A stretch of 56,548 bases of DNA, taken from IMG/VR virus record IMGVR_UViG_3300042154_001807, positions 1 to 56,548 of that record; one strand, 5' to 3'. Shown here one piece after another: positions 36,089 through 43,445 of the stretch (position 1 is its first letter; each line of letters starts with the position of its first letter). A program made the translations under genes and the position numbers. The stretch comes from a virus. Under the pieces are notes generated by a model, which saw nothing but the letters and a program-made list of their open reading frames with translations, was not told the DNA's origin and ran no database searches.

Positions 36089-36351
36089 ACAGACACCTTA
36101 TGTATCTTCCTATGAACACCACCAGTGAGTTCCAGAACCAGTTCCAAAGCATGCTCAAGACAGCGATCTCCGACAAGGCACGCGAATTGGCTGCTGGAGG
36201 CACTACAGGGATCAGTATCGTCAACCTGAGCCAGATTGTCATGAACGACGGTCTGCGCTACGCTGACGGGGCACCTCGCGACCGCAGCGGGTATGTCAGA
36301 GAATTCGAGTCAGCAGTCCGCGCGGCAGATTTACCAATTGATATATTATGA
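36085..36351 (+). CDS. Small hypothetical protein, 88 aa
   Basis: The start overlapping the upstream stop (ATGA) is chosen; an in-frame ATG 9 codons later (MNTTSEFQNQF) is possible. The product has amphipathic helices (NQFQSMLKTAISDKARELAA). No family recognised. Confidence 0.5.
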   Translation: MNRHLMYLPMNTTSEFQNQFQSMLKTAISDKARELAAGGTTGISIVNLSQIVMNDGLRYADGAPRDRSGYVREFESAVRAADLPIDIL

Positions 36352-36530
36352 ACAAACACACACCGAAAAATTGGGTAGTAAACTACCGTGAACCGTCCTC
36401 CATTGGCAGGGCATTCTGGGAGATCACTGACGGCTTAGACAAGCCGATAGCATTTGTCACCGAACCGCAGCCAAGATCCCGCGAGGAGATGGCTGCTATA
36501 GCTAAAGCGAAAGGAGGGGCAGCGCTATGA
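36348..36530 (+). CDS. Small hypothetical protein, 60 aa
   Basis: ATGA-coupled on both sides. It contains NWVVNYREPSSIGRAFWEI and a basic, Ala-rich tail. No family recognised. Confidence 0.45.
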   Translation: MNKHTPKNWVVNYREPSSIGRAFWEITDGLDKPIAFVTEPQPRSREEMAAIAKAKGGAAL

Positions 36531-36724
36531 TCCTAGAACTAGCTATTTCAGGAGCCGCATTTGGGATTCTTGGAGCCTATTGTCTAGCAAAGGCAGCTTC
36601 GATGAAACCACCTAATCGAGGGATCCAAGTTGGCGGCGTTAAGCCGTTTGAATCGCGCAGTATTCAGAATAGGCTGGCACTTGGACTGCTGGCACAAAAA
36701 TCTAACAAAAACAAGAAAAAATAA
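36527..36724 (+). CDS. Small single-pass membrane protein, 65 aa
   Basis: Residues 1-25 (LELAISGAAFGILGAYCLAK) form a hydrophobic, Gly/Ala-rich membrane segment; the rest is basic. It is coupled to the upstream gene by ATGA. Function unknown; small membrane proteins in early arms sometimes act in superinfection exclusion (speculative). Confidence 0.5.
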   Translation: MILELAISGAAFGILGAYCLAKAASMKPPNRGIQVGGVKPFESRSIQNRLALGLLAQKSNKNKKK

Positions 36725-36725
36725 T

Positions 36726-37001
36726 ATGAGTGAAAAAGAAATAACAACAGACAACGGTGGGTCGGCGTTTCCAACAACTGGCTTCGATAGCCCAAATCAT
36801 GGGTGGCAACACGGGCAAGAAGGTATGACACTACGCGACTACTTCGCGGCGGCGGCTTTGACTGGAGAGGTTGGCGGCGAAGATTTTGGTGGTGAGCTAG
36901 CACAACTAAGAAGCCATGAAAACGCAAGGTTGATGGCGAGGAGAGCATATATGCTAGCGGACGCAATGCTGGCAGCAAGAAAGGAGGGCAACCAGTCATG
37001 A
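36726..37001 (+). CDS. Conserved small phage protein (MTLRDYFAA type), 91 aa
   Basis: It contains the signature GMTLRDYFAAAAL and ends with a RAYMLADAMLAAR helix, a pattern shared by many phage proteins of unknown function. The ATG at 36726 follows an A/T-rich leader. It overlaps the next gene by 4 bases. Confidence 0.65.
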   Translation: MSEKEITTDNGGSAFPTTGFDSPNHGWQHGQEGMTLRDYFAAAALTGEVGGEDFGGELAQLRSHENARLMARRAYMLADAMLAARKEGNQS

Positions 37002-37630
37002 GAAACGTAAACTGTCCGAAGACAAAAATCTACGTTCGCTGCGATGCGTTTGGTGGGTCTCCTGAAGAGTTTGAACCAGCGTGGTTGGTGTCCGTAAGAG
37101 CGATGCGTAACCGACCACTATGCTTCCAAGCATGGATTGAAAAGTATGCAGCGTGCTACGACAAGATTCCACCTCAGTGTATCTACTGGTATAAGCCTGA
37201 CGCAGACCACAAAGCGCTACCACTTCACAAGATACAGATGTGGGAGTGCCTCTCTGGATCTATCGAAATTTGGCGAAAGGATCAACTCAACGATGTTCCG
37301 ATGCTAGTGAACCTCGGAAAGGGTATGGATCCAATCGGAGGTCATTATTGGTTTACTATCGACTTCCTGCCCGAAGGACAGGCTCAAGGATTGTTTGACG
37401 TGGGCGACTCCGAGCTGCTCGAAGAACACAAAGAAGGTAATGTGATCAAACTGGACAACGGGCAGATTGCAATCTACCCAAACAACCGACTCAAATGGCT
37501 TCCAGTATCTCTGACAGGAAAAGAAGCACCGAGCGCAATTCCTCCGTGGGATGTGGCAACCAACGCCCAATGGGACGAGTGGTGGGCAGACTCAGACGAA
37601 ATCTTGGGGGACGCAAAATGGGCATATTAA
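36998..37630 (+). CDS. Hypothetical protein, Trp-rich C-terminus, 210 aa
   Basis: The first 60 residues form a compact region, the middle has GGHYWFTIDFLPEGQAQGLF, and the last 40 residues are rich in Trp (PPWDVATNAQWDEWWADSD). The segment GQIAIYPNNRLKWLP looks like a beta hairpin. No family recognised. It is ATGA-coupled to the upstream gene. Confidence 0.5.
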   Translation: MRNVNCPKTKIYVRCDAFGGSPEEFEPAWLVSVRAMRNRPLCFQAWIEKYAACYDKIPPQCIYWYKPDADHKALPLHKIQMWECLSGSIEIWRKDQLNDVPMLVNLGKGMDPIGGHYWFTIDFLPEGQAQGLFDVGDSELLEEHKEGNVIKLDNGQIAIYPNNRLKWLPVSLTGKEAPSAIPPWDVATNAQWDEWWADSDEILGDAKWAY

Positions 37631-37635
37631 AAATT

Positions 37636-38388
37636 ATGAACGCAACATACGGACTAGAATTATTCGAACTCGCACTCCGCAAAGAGACCGAGTCAATGAC
37701 CGAGGCAGAGAGAGCGGTATACGCTCAGCTGTCCGAACACCCAGTCACTCAGAAGCAGATAGCTGAGAGTGAGCGCTGGATAGGCACACACCCTTGGCAT
37801 GATGGATACGAGTCGGACACGACTACCAGAGCTGTTAGGCAGATAGTTCAGGATCTCAGGACCAAGCACAAGGTGCCTGTGCTGTCAGACCGTCGTGGCT
37901 ACTTTTTCAGTAACGACGAAGAGCAGCGTAAGGCATTTCTCGAGAGGCATGTCCGCAGTGCGACAGCGTCGATGAAGACATCGATCGAGACATACAATTC
38001 GATGAAGCACATCGTCGGAGAGCATGCATTTTTTGAATCGATGTTAGAACTCATAAACCGTGAAGACAACAGCCAAGCACAGGAAAGCCCAGCGTTGCCT
38101 GATGCGGGATGTTCGGACACACCGAGAACAGATGCTAAAATGTTTCCCGCATGGGCATGGGACACGCACACAATGGAATACGTGCCTCACGGCATCGGAT
38201 TTCCTGCCGAGGATGCCCGTAAATTAGAGCGCGAACTAGCAGCAGTCACCGAGCAGCGGGACACGCTGGCAGAGGCACTCCGAAAACTAGCTGATTGCGA
38301 TTGGGTAATTACACTGCCAGATCGGATGGACGCAGTAAGAACTATCGCCAACGAAGCCCTCCAATCCATAACCCCGAACGAACTATGA
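37636..38388 (+). CDS. Winged-helix-like protein with TEQRD coiled-coil tail, 250 aa
   Basis: The ATG at 37636 lies 5 bases after the upstream stop in the usual AAATTATG context; an alternative at 37618 would overlap. Residues 35-90 (SEHPVTQKQIAESERWIG ... TTRAVRQIVQDLRTKHKVP) resemble a winged helix. A linker with TPRTDA leads to a coiled coil with ARKLERELAAVTEQRD, a module reused in the following genes. It may be a DNA-binding regulator (inference). Confidence 0.55.
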   Translation: MNATYGLELFELALRKETESMTEAERAVYAQLSEHPVTQKQIAESERWIGTHPWHDGYESDTTTRAVRQIVQDLRTKHKVPVLSDRRGYFFSNDEEQRKAFLERHVRSATASMKTSIETYNSMKHIVGEHAFFESMLELINREDNSQAQESPALPDAGCSDTPRTDAKMFPAWAWDTHTMEYVPHGIGFPAEDARKLERELAAVTEQRDTLAEALRKLADCDWVITLPDRMDAVRTIANEALQSITPNEL

Positions 38389-38795
38389 ACACAGACACAC
38401 CGAAAATAATACAATTACTAATGTCACCGAATGACTCCGTATGGCAAGGCGTGTTGCTTGGTCTTGGAGATGATGGAGTTACATATCATTGCCAAGGGGA
38501 TACATGGCAACCTTACATACCTCCGTTGAATCCACAAGATAAAGCAGCCGAGCTTGCCTCCTTCACCGAGCAGCGGGACGAAGCGCGAATTGAATTAGAG
38601 AAATACACAACTGACAGCGAAGACGATGCGCTTTATAACGTGCGAAGATTGCGTAAAGAACTAACCGCCGTCACCGAGCAGCGGGACGAAGCGCGTCGCC
38701 TTGCCGAGAAATACCGCCACTTATCATGCGACAGCCTAGAGGAAGCCGATGAAACGCTGCTGCCTTGGGAAATAACAACCCCGAACGAACTATGA
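38385..38795 (+). CDS. Hypothetical protein with two TEQRDEAR coiled-coil units, 136 aa
   Basis: Residues 1-60 are a compact region with two Trp (GLGDDGVTYHCQGDTWQPYI). Two copies of the TEQRDEAR module follow; at DNA level they share an exact 25-base stretch (38563-38587 and 38671-38695). The start overlaps the upstream stop (ATGA). Confidence 0.5.
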   Translation: MNTDTPKIIQLLMSPNDSVWQGVLLGLGDDGVTYHCQGDTWQPYIPPLNPQDKAAELASFTEQRDEARIELEKYTTDSEDDALYNVRRLRKELTAVTEQRDEARRLAEKYRHLSCDSLEEADETLLPWEITTPNEL

Positions 38796-38974
38796 ACACA
38801 CCAACCGACTCCGAGGCGTTGCCTCTCACGACTTGTTCGTCTTGTTTGAATTGGGAGCCACGCCAGAACAGCGGCATTGGTGACGGATACTGCCAGATCT
38901 TCGATAAATTCACCGATCCTGACCACGGCAAACGCTGCACCGCATTTGAGCCGAACGCACAAGCAAAGCCATGA
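38792..38974 (+). CDS. Small Cys-rich (zinc-knuckle-like) protein, 60 aa
   Basis: The Cys pattern C-S-S-C ... C ... C with GDGYCQIFDKFTDPDHG and a terminal CTAFEP suggests a small metal-binding fold like those in phage 'nin' region proteins. Its first 50 bases are repeated at 47499-47548 (45 of 50 identical). Confidence 0.5.
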   Translation: MNTPTDSEALPLTTCSSCLNWEPRQNSGIGDGYCQIFDKFTDPDHGKRCTAFEPNAQAKP

Positions 38975-39333
38975 GCCATTGTGAAAACATCGACGGAAAG
39001 TGCGGAGCGTCGTGGTGTGACTGCGACTATCAGCGGCGTAAAAAGTCAGTTGGATCATTGGCTTCTGCGCCTTGTTCGCGGTTGCGGATACCTCGCCACC
39101 TGCTCGAACTGCGCATTCGCAACGCCATAGCCGACAAGGAAATGGTAACGGCGATGGCAAACCGTGACCTGCAATGCGGGGACGGGTGGCGGTGCGACTA
39201 TGCCGAGTGGCATCGTGAAGTCTCAAAGGAGATCGAGGAACTATTCATTCTTTCCGCGAACAGCCAAGCACAGGCACGCCCAGCGTTGCCTGATGCGGAA
39301 TGTTCGGAACAACCAACAAACGAAACAAAATGA
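38971..39333 (+). CDS. Hypothetical Cys-rich protein, 120 aa
   Basis: The N-terminus carries four Cys residues (C-E-N-I-D-G-K-C-G-A-S-W-C-D-C) and the middle has a basic stretch. The C-terminus (SQAQARPALPDAECSE) duplicates a stretch of the gene near 38.07 kb. ATGA-coupled on both sides. Confidence 0.45.
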   Translation: MSHCENIDGKCGASWCDCDYQRRKKSVGSLASAPCSRLRIPRHLLELRIRNAIADKEMVTAMANRDLQCGDGWRCDYAEWHREVSKEIEELFILSANSQAQARPALPDAECSEQPTNETK

Positions 39334-39689
39334 ACGACACACCGACACCGAGGACGGATGCTGAACACGCTCAATTTCCGATGGGAGGATTTACGTTAGA
39401 CTTTGCCAGAAAACTTGAACGCGAGCTTGCCGCCGCACGGGAGGAATTAGCCGAACTAAAGGCGGAATACGGAACGTGGTGGGCGCAGAAACGCATCGCA
39501 ATTGATGAGCTAAAGGAAGTCACCGAGCAGCGAGACAGGCTGGCTGAGGAGTTGAAAAATATCAAATGTGCTTTTTGCGGGGAAACGCAACAAACAGAAA
39601 ATGAAAAAGCATATTGCCAAGAGTTTAGCAATACACTAGGTGAGTTACCAACTATGGCTATGTGGCTACTAACTAAAAGGAAGCCATGA
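39330..39689 (+). CDS. Coiled-coil protein with TPRTDA/TEQRD modules, 119 aa
   Basis: It opens with TPTPRTDAEHAQFPMGG and continues as a coiled coil (ARKLERELAAAREELAELKA; EVTEQRDRLAEELKN), then a CAFC pair. These modules are shared with the genes at 37.6 and 38.4 kb, so it looks assembled from duplicated pieces. Function unknown. Confidence 0.5.
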   Translation: MNDTPTPRTDAEHAQFPMGGFTLDFARKLERELAAAREELAELKAEYGTWWAQKRIAIDELKEVTEQRDRLAEELKNIKCAFCGETQQTENEKAYCQEFSNTLGELPTMAMWLLTKRKP

Positions 39690-39730
39690 ACCTAGAACTC
39701 TGGCAAATCGTCGGCAATCAAGGAGGTGAT
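39686..39730 (+). CDS. Possible 14-aa leader ORF
   Basis: An ATGA-coupled frame of 14 codons (MNLELWQIVGNQRR) ends with its TGA inside the perfect Shine-Dalgarno element that follows. It may only deliver ribosomes. Translation is uncertain. Confidence 0.3.
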
Positions 39731-39732
39731 CG
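39721..39732 (+). promoter_or_regulatory. Perfect 12-base Shine-Dalgarno
   Basis: AAGGAGGTGATC is exactly complementary to the conserved 3' end of 16S rRNA and lies one base before an ATG, with the GGAGG core 6 bases from it. It is the only strong Shine-Dalgarno I found. Confidence 0.8.
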
Positions 39733-39733
39733 A

Positions 39734-39799
39734 TGAGCGACCAAAGCATAAAACTGTTAGAAAAGATCCTCGACAAGGCAAAATCTCTAACGAAATAGA
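39734..39799 (+). CDS. 21-aa microprotein with perfect Shine-Dalgarno
   Basis: The product is MSDQSIKLLEKILDKAKSLT plus Lys: a single amphipathic, Lys/Leu-rich helix. The extreme Shine-Dalgarno suggests either very high translation or that the site itself binds ribosomes. No family recognised. Confidence 0.45.
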
Positions 39800-39840
39800 A
39801 CTTTCTTTCGTTGTAGAATATAGGATTTTGAAAATACTTG

Positions 39841-39868
39841 TTTACAACGGAAGCGTTTTTGTTATGTT
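39841..39868 (+). promoter_or_regulatory. Early/middle promoter copy 2
   Basis: TTTACA, a 16-base spacer and TATGTT. The spacer matches copies near 34.85 and 41.8 kb around a GGAAG block, and the upstream TAGAATATAG is shared with the third copy. Confidence 0.7.
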
Positions 39869-39874
39869 TCGTTT

Positions 39875-39889
39875 GTCGCCGCGAGCGAC
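39875..39889 (+). ncRNA. 5'-end hairpin, copy 2
   Basis: GTCGC and GCGAC pair around the loop CGCGA, the same loop and spacing (7 bases after the -10) as the copy at 34879, with a compensatory change in one pair. Confidence 0.7.
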
Positions 39890-39915
39890 ACCAACAACAC
39901 TAATCAAAACACATT

Positions 39916-40164
39916 ATGAAAACTACAATCATCCACGTCGATCACCGCAAAGTTGAAGTCGAAATCAGAAACGCTCCAAACGGTCGCAAGCTTGTAATCG
40001 CTATTCGCGATGCGGGTGCATCGGAAATGTGGGATCAAAAACCTAATCCGATTGGCGCATATATACGCCAGCAGTGGAATAAAACTTACATCTACAAGCG
40101 TTGCGCGGGATGGGTATCCCTAAGCGCATCGCAAATTGGATTTCTTGACGAAATTACAGTCTAA
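39916..40164 (+). CDS. Small early protein, 82 aa
   Basis: It begins MKTTIIHVDHRKVEVEIRNA, a beta-hairpin-like start, and ends GWVSLSASQIGFLDEITV. No family recognised. It is the first gene after promoter copy 2. Confidence 0.55.
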   Translation: MKTTIIHVDHRKVEVEIRNAPNGRKLVIAIRDAGASEMWDQKPNPIGAYIRQQWNKTYIYKRCAGWVSLSASQIGFLDEITV

Positions 40165-40216
40165 CTAATTCAAAAACAGGGGCGCGGCTGAATACGCGCA
40201 ACCGAAACACAAAATT

Positions 40217-40462
40217 ATGACAATCACAAACGCAATTAAAAAAGTTACCAAGGCAGGTTTCAAAGTCACACAAAATGGGAAACGCTATTCAGCAAAAAAA
40301 GATGGCATAAATTATCTTGTTGAGTTTTCACAAAACGGCAGTGAAGACATAATCACCTGCATCGGAGTGCGTCACAAAAACGATAATAGCGATAGTCAAT
40401 GCGACTATTGCGCCACGATTTTTACTGATAACCTATCGCAAGCAATCAGACTTGCTCACTAA
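40217..40462 (+). CDS. Small hypothetical protein, 81 aa
   Basis: The N-terminus (NAIKKVTKAGFKVTQNGKRY) forms a helix-strand unit seen in small phage proteins; a C-D-Y-C pair follows. Function unknown. Confidence 0.5.
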   Translation: MTITNAIKKVTKAGFKVTQNGKRYSAKKDGINYLVEFSQNGSEDIITCIGVRHKNDNSDSQCDYCATIFTDNLSQAIRLAH

Positions 40463-40470
40463 CTAAAAAT

Positions 40471-40683
40471 ATGGAACCAGAAGCCGCCGCCGCGAGAATA
40501 TGCTGCGAGTATAATCTCCTAGCAGAAGACTCGGATATTAAGACTATCTGCATGAGCGCTGACGACCTGCACAGTCTAGCGCTTGACTGGCAGCGCAAGA
40601 CCAAAATCCTTCAGGATCTGTTAGACCACGTAGCTGGAATTCAATCTAACGTAAACGACTTAGCCAAGATTTTAAAATCATGA
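40471..40683 (+). CDS. Small helical protein, 70 aa
   Basis: The C-terminal half is a coiled coil (LALDWQRKTKILQDLLDHVA). It overlaps the next gene by 4 bases. No family recognised. Confidence 0.45.
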   Translation: MEPEAAAARICCEYNLLAEDSDIKTICMSADDLHSLALDWQRKTKILQDLLDHVAGIQSNVNDLAKILKS

Positions 40684-41279
40684 ACGACACCAAGACAAAC
40701 GAGGAAATGATCAGGCTCCTTCTCACACCGATCAGCGAACTGAGCAAAGACGAAGTGTCATTCTTCGTCGGGAACAGGGAGCTTCTAAGAAATCTGAGGA
40801 ATTCTCCAGAGTATTATCGGGGTCTTGCTGCGGATCTCAGGACGAAGTCGGTAATCCCTAACGGGATGCGTCTCACTGGTCTCACAGAACACGTCACGCA
40901 TGCCAGTGGTAAACGCAAGACAGTATGCACGTCGGCTGCTCTGGCATTCTTCAACGTGCCACCAAGCGCATACCACTACAGTGGTCATGCAGAGCAAGAC
41001 AACGCAGTCCTGCGCAGGCACGGCTGGAGTGCCCGTAGCCGTAAATCAGCGTTCAAGGTGAAGGGTGGCAAGGCATCGCTCGCCAGCGTCATCAGGGGCA
41101 TCAAGGATCGAGGAGAAGACGGGCACTACAAGCTCAGCATCAGACTGACCAAGGGTCAGGGATACCACTGCATCGTGATCGACTCCAAAGGCAAGATCGT
41201 AGTCGACACTGCGAGCAGCGCCACCACACCTCGCGCCACCGTGCGTGACATTTACATCATTCAACGAATAAAAAAATAA
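40680..41279 (+). CDS. Putative papain-like cysteine peptidase, 199 aa
   Basis: A Cys at the start of a helix (KTVCTSAALAFFN, Cys83), a His in a strand (GYHCIVID, His163) and an Asp in the next strand (KIVVDTAS, Asp176) are arranged as in papain-like/NlpC-type enzymes. An Asn or Asp after the His strand is the usual third residue. A substrate cannot be predicted; a role in cleaving a host or phage protein is speculative. Confidence 0.45.
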   Translation: MNDTKTNEEMIRLLLTPISELSKDEVSFFVGNRELLRNLRNSPEYYRGLAADLRTKSVIPNGMRLTGLTEHVTHASGKRKTVCTSAALAFFNVPPSAYHYSGHAEQDNAVLRRHGWSARSRKSAFKVKGGKASLASVIRGIKDRGEDGHYKLSIRLTKGQGYHCIVIDSKGKIVVDTASSATTPRATVRDIYIIQRIKK

Positions 41280-41281
41280 TT

Positions 41282-41521
41282 ATGAACACACGACCAATAC
41301 ACGAAATAGCGTCCGAGATTTATCAGGACTGGGGAAGCAAAGTGAACTTCGCGGCGAAGCCATACCTGAAGGCGATGACCTTCTTGGACAAGCCGACGGA
41401 CAAATACATCCACGACAGCGGCAGAGACATCGTCCTGCGCTTCCTGTGCAATGCCACGACCTACCGTGGAGAAACCGCACGACGGGTGAAGGCAGAACTT
41501 AAAAAACTGTTAGGGATTTAA
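41282..41521 (+). CDS. Conserved small phage protein, 79 aa
   Basis: The pattern AKPYLKAMTFLD ... IVLRFLCNATTYRGETARRVKAELKKLL recurs in phages of several bacterial groups. Its function is not known to me. It follows the peptidase-like gene by 2 bases. Confidence 0.6.
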   Translation: MNTRPIHEIASEIYQDWGSKVNFAAKPYLKAMTFLDKPTDKYIHDSGRDIVLRFLCNATTYRGETARRVKAELKKLLGI

Positions 41522-41522
41522 C

Positions 41523-41753
41523 ATGAAAACCAAGCCGATGAGAATCAAAGCTTTCTGGTCACTTTACGGTGTCCGCATCCACCGTGCAGGTCGCAACCTA
41601 GACCTCGGTGGAGGCGATGGGGCTTATCACGTAGCAGCTTTTAATTTACTAAATCTGTTAGAGAGAGAGTGCTACACTGGCGAGATTGAATTTTACGGAA
41701 ATTGTTCAAAAGAAGTGGAAAAAGAATTCAACGAATACAAGTCAATCGGCTGA
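41523..41753 (+). CDS. Small hypothetical protein, 76 aa
   Basis: Contains RIKAFWSLYGVRIHRAGRNL and an acidic C-terminus. No family recognised. It ends about 40 bases before promoter copy 3. Confidence 0.45.
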   Translation: MKTKPMRIKAFWSLYGVRIHRAGRNLDLGGGDGAYHVAAFNLLNLLERECYTGEIEFYGNCSKEVEKEFNEYKSIG

Positions 41754-41793
41754 AACCATTTTAGAATATAGCGAAAATAAATGAAAATAATTA

Positions 41794-41821
41794 TTTACAT
41801 CGGAAGTATTTTCGCTATGAT
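41794..41821 (+). promoter_or_regulatory. Early/middle promoter copy 3
   Basis: TTTACA, a 16-base spacer with the conserved GGAAGTATTTTCGC block, and a near-consensus TATGAT. The predicted start begins GTC, like the other two copies, but no hairpin follows. Confidence 0.75.
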
Positions 41822-41843
41822 GAGCGCGTCAACCAACAACATT

Positions 41844-42239
41844 ATGAACACACCTACGAATCCAACAGCAGCACAAATTGCACAATACACAGCAACCGTC
41901 ACCCAAGTGGGCAAAAAATGGGTGCATACTTTGATTGACGAAAATGGACAAGTGATTGCAAAGCGTAGCACAGACAACTGCACACCATACCGTGCAGCGT
42001 GTGTTACAGTTGTCACTCTTAATTCTCGCATTCACTCCCTCAAAAGAGAGATTGTAAAATCTCGTTCAAAGTCATTCATTGAGTCCTGCAAACACGACAT
42101 TCAAGAAGCACAGGCAGATATTGCAGCAGGTGTTGATGGCAACCAGTATTTTGGTTTTATTGTTTCATGGACAAGAGGTCTTTCTGGGTCCGCCAGTTAT
42201 GGATCAATCATTGCCAGACTGGTGCCATGCAAAGCATAA
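41844..42239 (+). CDS. Hypothetical protein, 131 aa
   Basis: The ATG downstream of the predicted transcription start is chosen over in-frame codons upstream, which would lie inside the promoter. The product is Ala/Thr-rich at first, then a coiled coil (LNSRIHSLKREIVKSRSKSF). It sits between promoter copy 3 and a terminator, so it is probably transcribed as a single-gene unit. Confidence 0.6.
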   Translation: MNTPTNPTAAQIAQYTATVTQVGKKWVHTLIDENGQVIAKRSTDNCTPYRAACVTVVTLNSRIHSLKREIVKSRSKSFIESCKHDIQEAQADIAAGVDGNQYFGFIVSWTRGLSGSASYGSIIARLVPCKA

Positions 42240-42262
42240 ATCAACTAACATACCAGCACTCA

Positions 42263-42290
42263 CCTCACCGATTGAATTCGGTGGGGTTTT
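42263..42290 (+). terminator. Intrinsic terminator
   Basis: CCTCACCGA pairs with TCGGTGGGG (9 bp, one G-T) around a 6-base loop, followed by TTTT. Confidence 0.7.
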
Positions 42291-42301
42291 CTGGGCGTAA
42301 C

Positions 42302-42538
42302 ATGAAAATACTAATTGCCAACATCCCGATCGGTCTTCGCCTTGCTCTCAAGGCTGGAGAATTCGCAGCAATCAGACTCAGCTCTGGAGCAAACAACAGT
42401 GTCTTGATCAGAGACGGTCGAGCCTACCAGTTCGAGAACACGATGCGCAGCAAGATGCCGTCTTTGCCTGCGACATCGCTACCAGTAAAAGTAAAAAGAG
42501 TCTCAGAAAAATCTATCACATTCGACCTATTGCCATGA
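42302..42538 (+). CDS. Small hypothetical protein, 78 aa
   Basis: Compact, beta-rich product (ANIPIGLRLALKAGEFAAIR; SLPVKVKRVSEKSITF). The ATG at 42302, just after the terminator, fits the gene border. Function unknown. Confidence 0.5.
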   Translation: MKILIANIPIGLRLALKAGEFAAIRLSSGANNSVLIRDGRAYQFENTMRSKMPSLPATSLPVKVKRVSEKSITFDLLP

Positions 42539-42852
42539 ACATCCTATCATCAAAACGTCGTGGCGTAAATGCCGCCCTGAACGCATCTCCCAGCCTGTCT
42601 GGAAACATGCGTCACGGGTCAACCACCTCTGGGCTACAGGAGCTTACACGCATCCTTGCAGCGCACGGTTTCAGCCTTGACATTGTCCGAGGAGATACCA
42701 TCATCGGTGACCGAGGGATTGTCACCCTGCCATTCAGACCGACCTCGGACGACTCTGCCACGGAGCTGCCACAAGTCACTAATTCATTCGCGGTCTTTTC
42801 TTGGACGAAGCTCGACGAAGATCGCACTGAAGTCCTCGCATACCTCTCCTAA
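42535..42852 (+). CDS. Hypothetical protein, 105 aa
   Basis: Basic N-terminus (SSKRRGVNAALNAS), then a helix (LQELTRILAAHGFSLDI) and strands. ATGA-coupled to the upstream gene. No family recognised. Confidence 0.5.
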   Translation: MNILSSKRRGVNAALNASPSLSGNMRHGSTTSGLQELTRILAAHGFSLDIVRGDTIIGDRGIVTLPFRPTSDDSATELPQVTNSFAVFSWTKLDEDRTEVLAYLS

Positions 42853-42866
42853 CAACTAAAATTAAT

Positions 42867-43043
42867 ATGAAAATAACACAGCAATACGCAGACAGAACAG
42901 TCGGGATCATAGCCGCCCAGTCATACCTTGACGAGCGGTTCGCCCCGACCAATAGCAAGCTCGCCAGCGCCTTCATCACGGGTTTAGGCATTGGAATCAT
43001 CATCGCGACCATCATCGGTCTGCTCGTCATCCAACCCAGCTAA
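42867..43043 (+). CDS. Small membrane protein, 58 aa
   Basis: I read this short frame directly. Its C-terminal half contains a Gly/Ile-rich hydrophobic segment (FITGLGIGIIIATIIGLLVI) typical of a single transmembrane helix. Its TAA overlaps the next ATG (TAATG), so the two are coupled. Confidence 0.6.
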   Translation: MKITQQYADRTVGIIAAQSYLDERFAPTNSKLASAFITGLGIGIIIATIIGLLVIQPS

Positions 43044-43219
43044 TGAAACCTAACAAAAACGCACAGGCACTCGGCGCTCTTGGAAAAGGCATCAAGAAGA
43101 CCATGACCAAGGCAGCGCTTGAGCAGCGCAAGGCTGCTTCCAAGAAGCCAAGGACCACCACTCCAACTAAATCAACAATTGCTCGCAGAGCAAAACTCGG
43201 AATCAAAAACAAATTATGA
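43043..43219 (+). CDS. Small Lys/Arg-rich protein, 58 aa
   Basis: A directly read 59-codon frame coupled on both sides (TAATG, ATGA). It begins MKPNKNAQALGALGKGIKKT, then Lys/Arg/Thr-rich sequence; the composition suggests nucleic acid binding. No family recognised. Confidence 0.55.
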   Translation: MKPNKNAQALGALGKGIKKTMTKAALEQRKAASKKPRTTTPTKSTIARRAKLGIKNKL

Positions 43220-43440
43220 ACGACATCATCGAACACCACACCAAGCAGGAGTCTGCGGCTCAGTCAGAGCTTCAGCAATTGAAAGATCGCGAGTTCAGTT
43301 TAAAGCTGAAGCTGCGGTTTCAGAAAGCTCCAGTCCAGTATCATAGCCGCCACGGTCGAACCCGTGCAGCTATACAACTAAGAATCTCCCAGCACGGTGC
43401 GCTCGCCAGCTACTGGGCAAACAAAATGAAGCGAGCCTAA
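43216..43440 (+). CDS. Small helical protein, 74 aa
   Basis: The N-terminal half is a coiled coil (AAQSELQQLKDREFSLKLKL); the rest is basic. ATGA-coupled to the upstream gene; the structured RNA element follows directly. Confidence 0.5.
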   Translation: MNDIIEHHTKQESAAQSELQQLKDREFSLKLKLRFQKAPVQYHSRHGRTRAAIQLRISQHGALASYWANKMKRA

Positions 43441-43445
43441 AATTT

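Noticed and set aside
39726-39956. A 76-residue frame across promoter copy 2
   Set aside because: It runs through the promoter and 5' hairpin and lacks an ATG at its proposed start; the 21-residue frame with the Shine-Dalgarno fits better.
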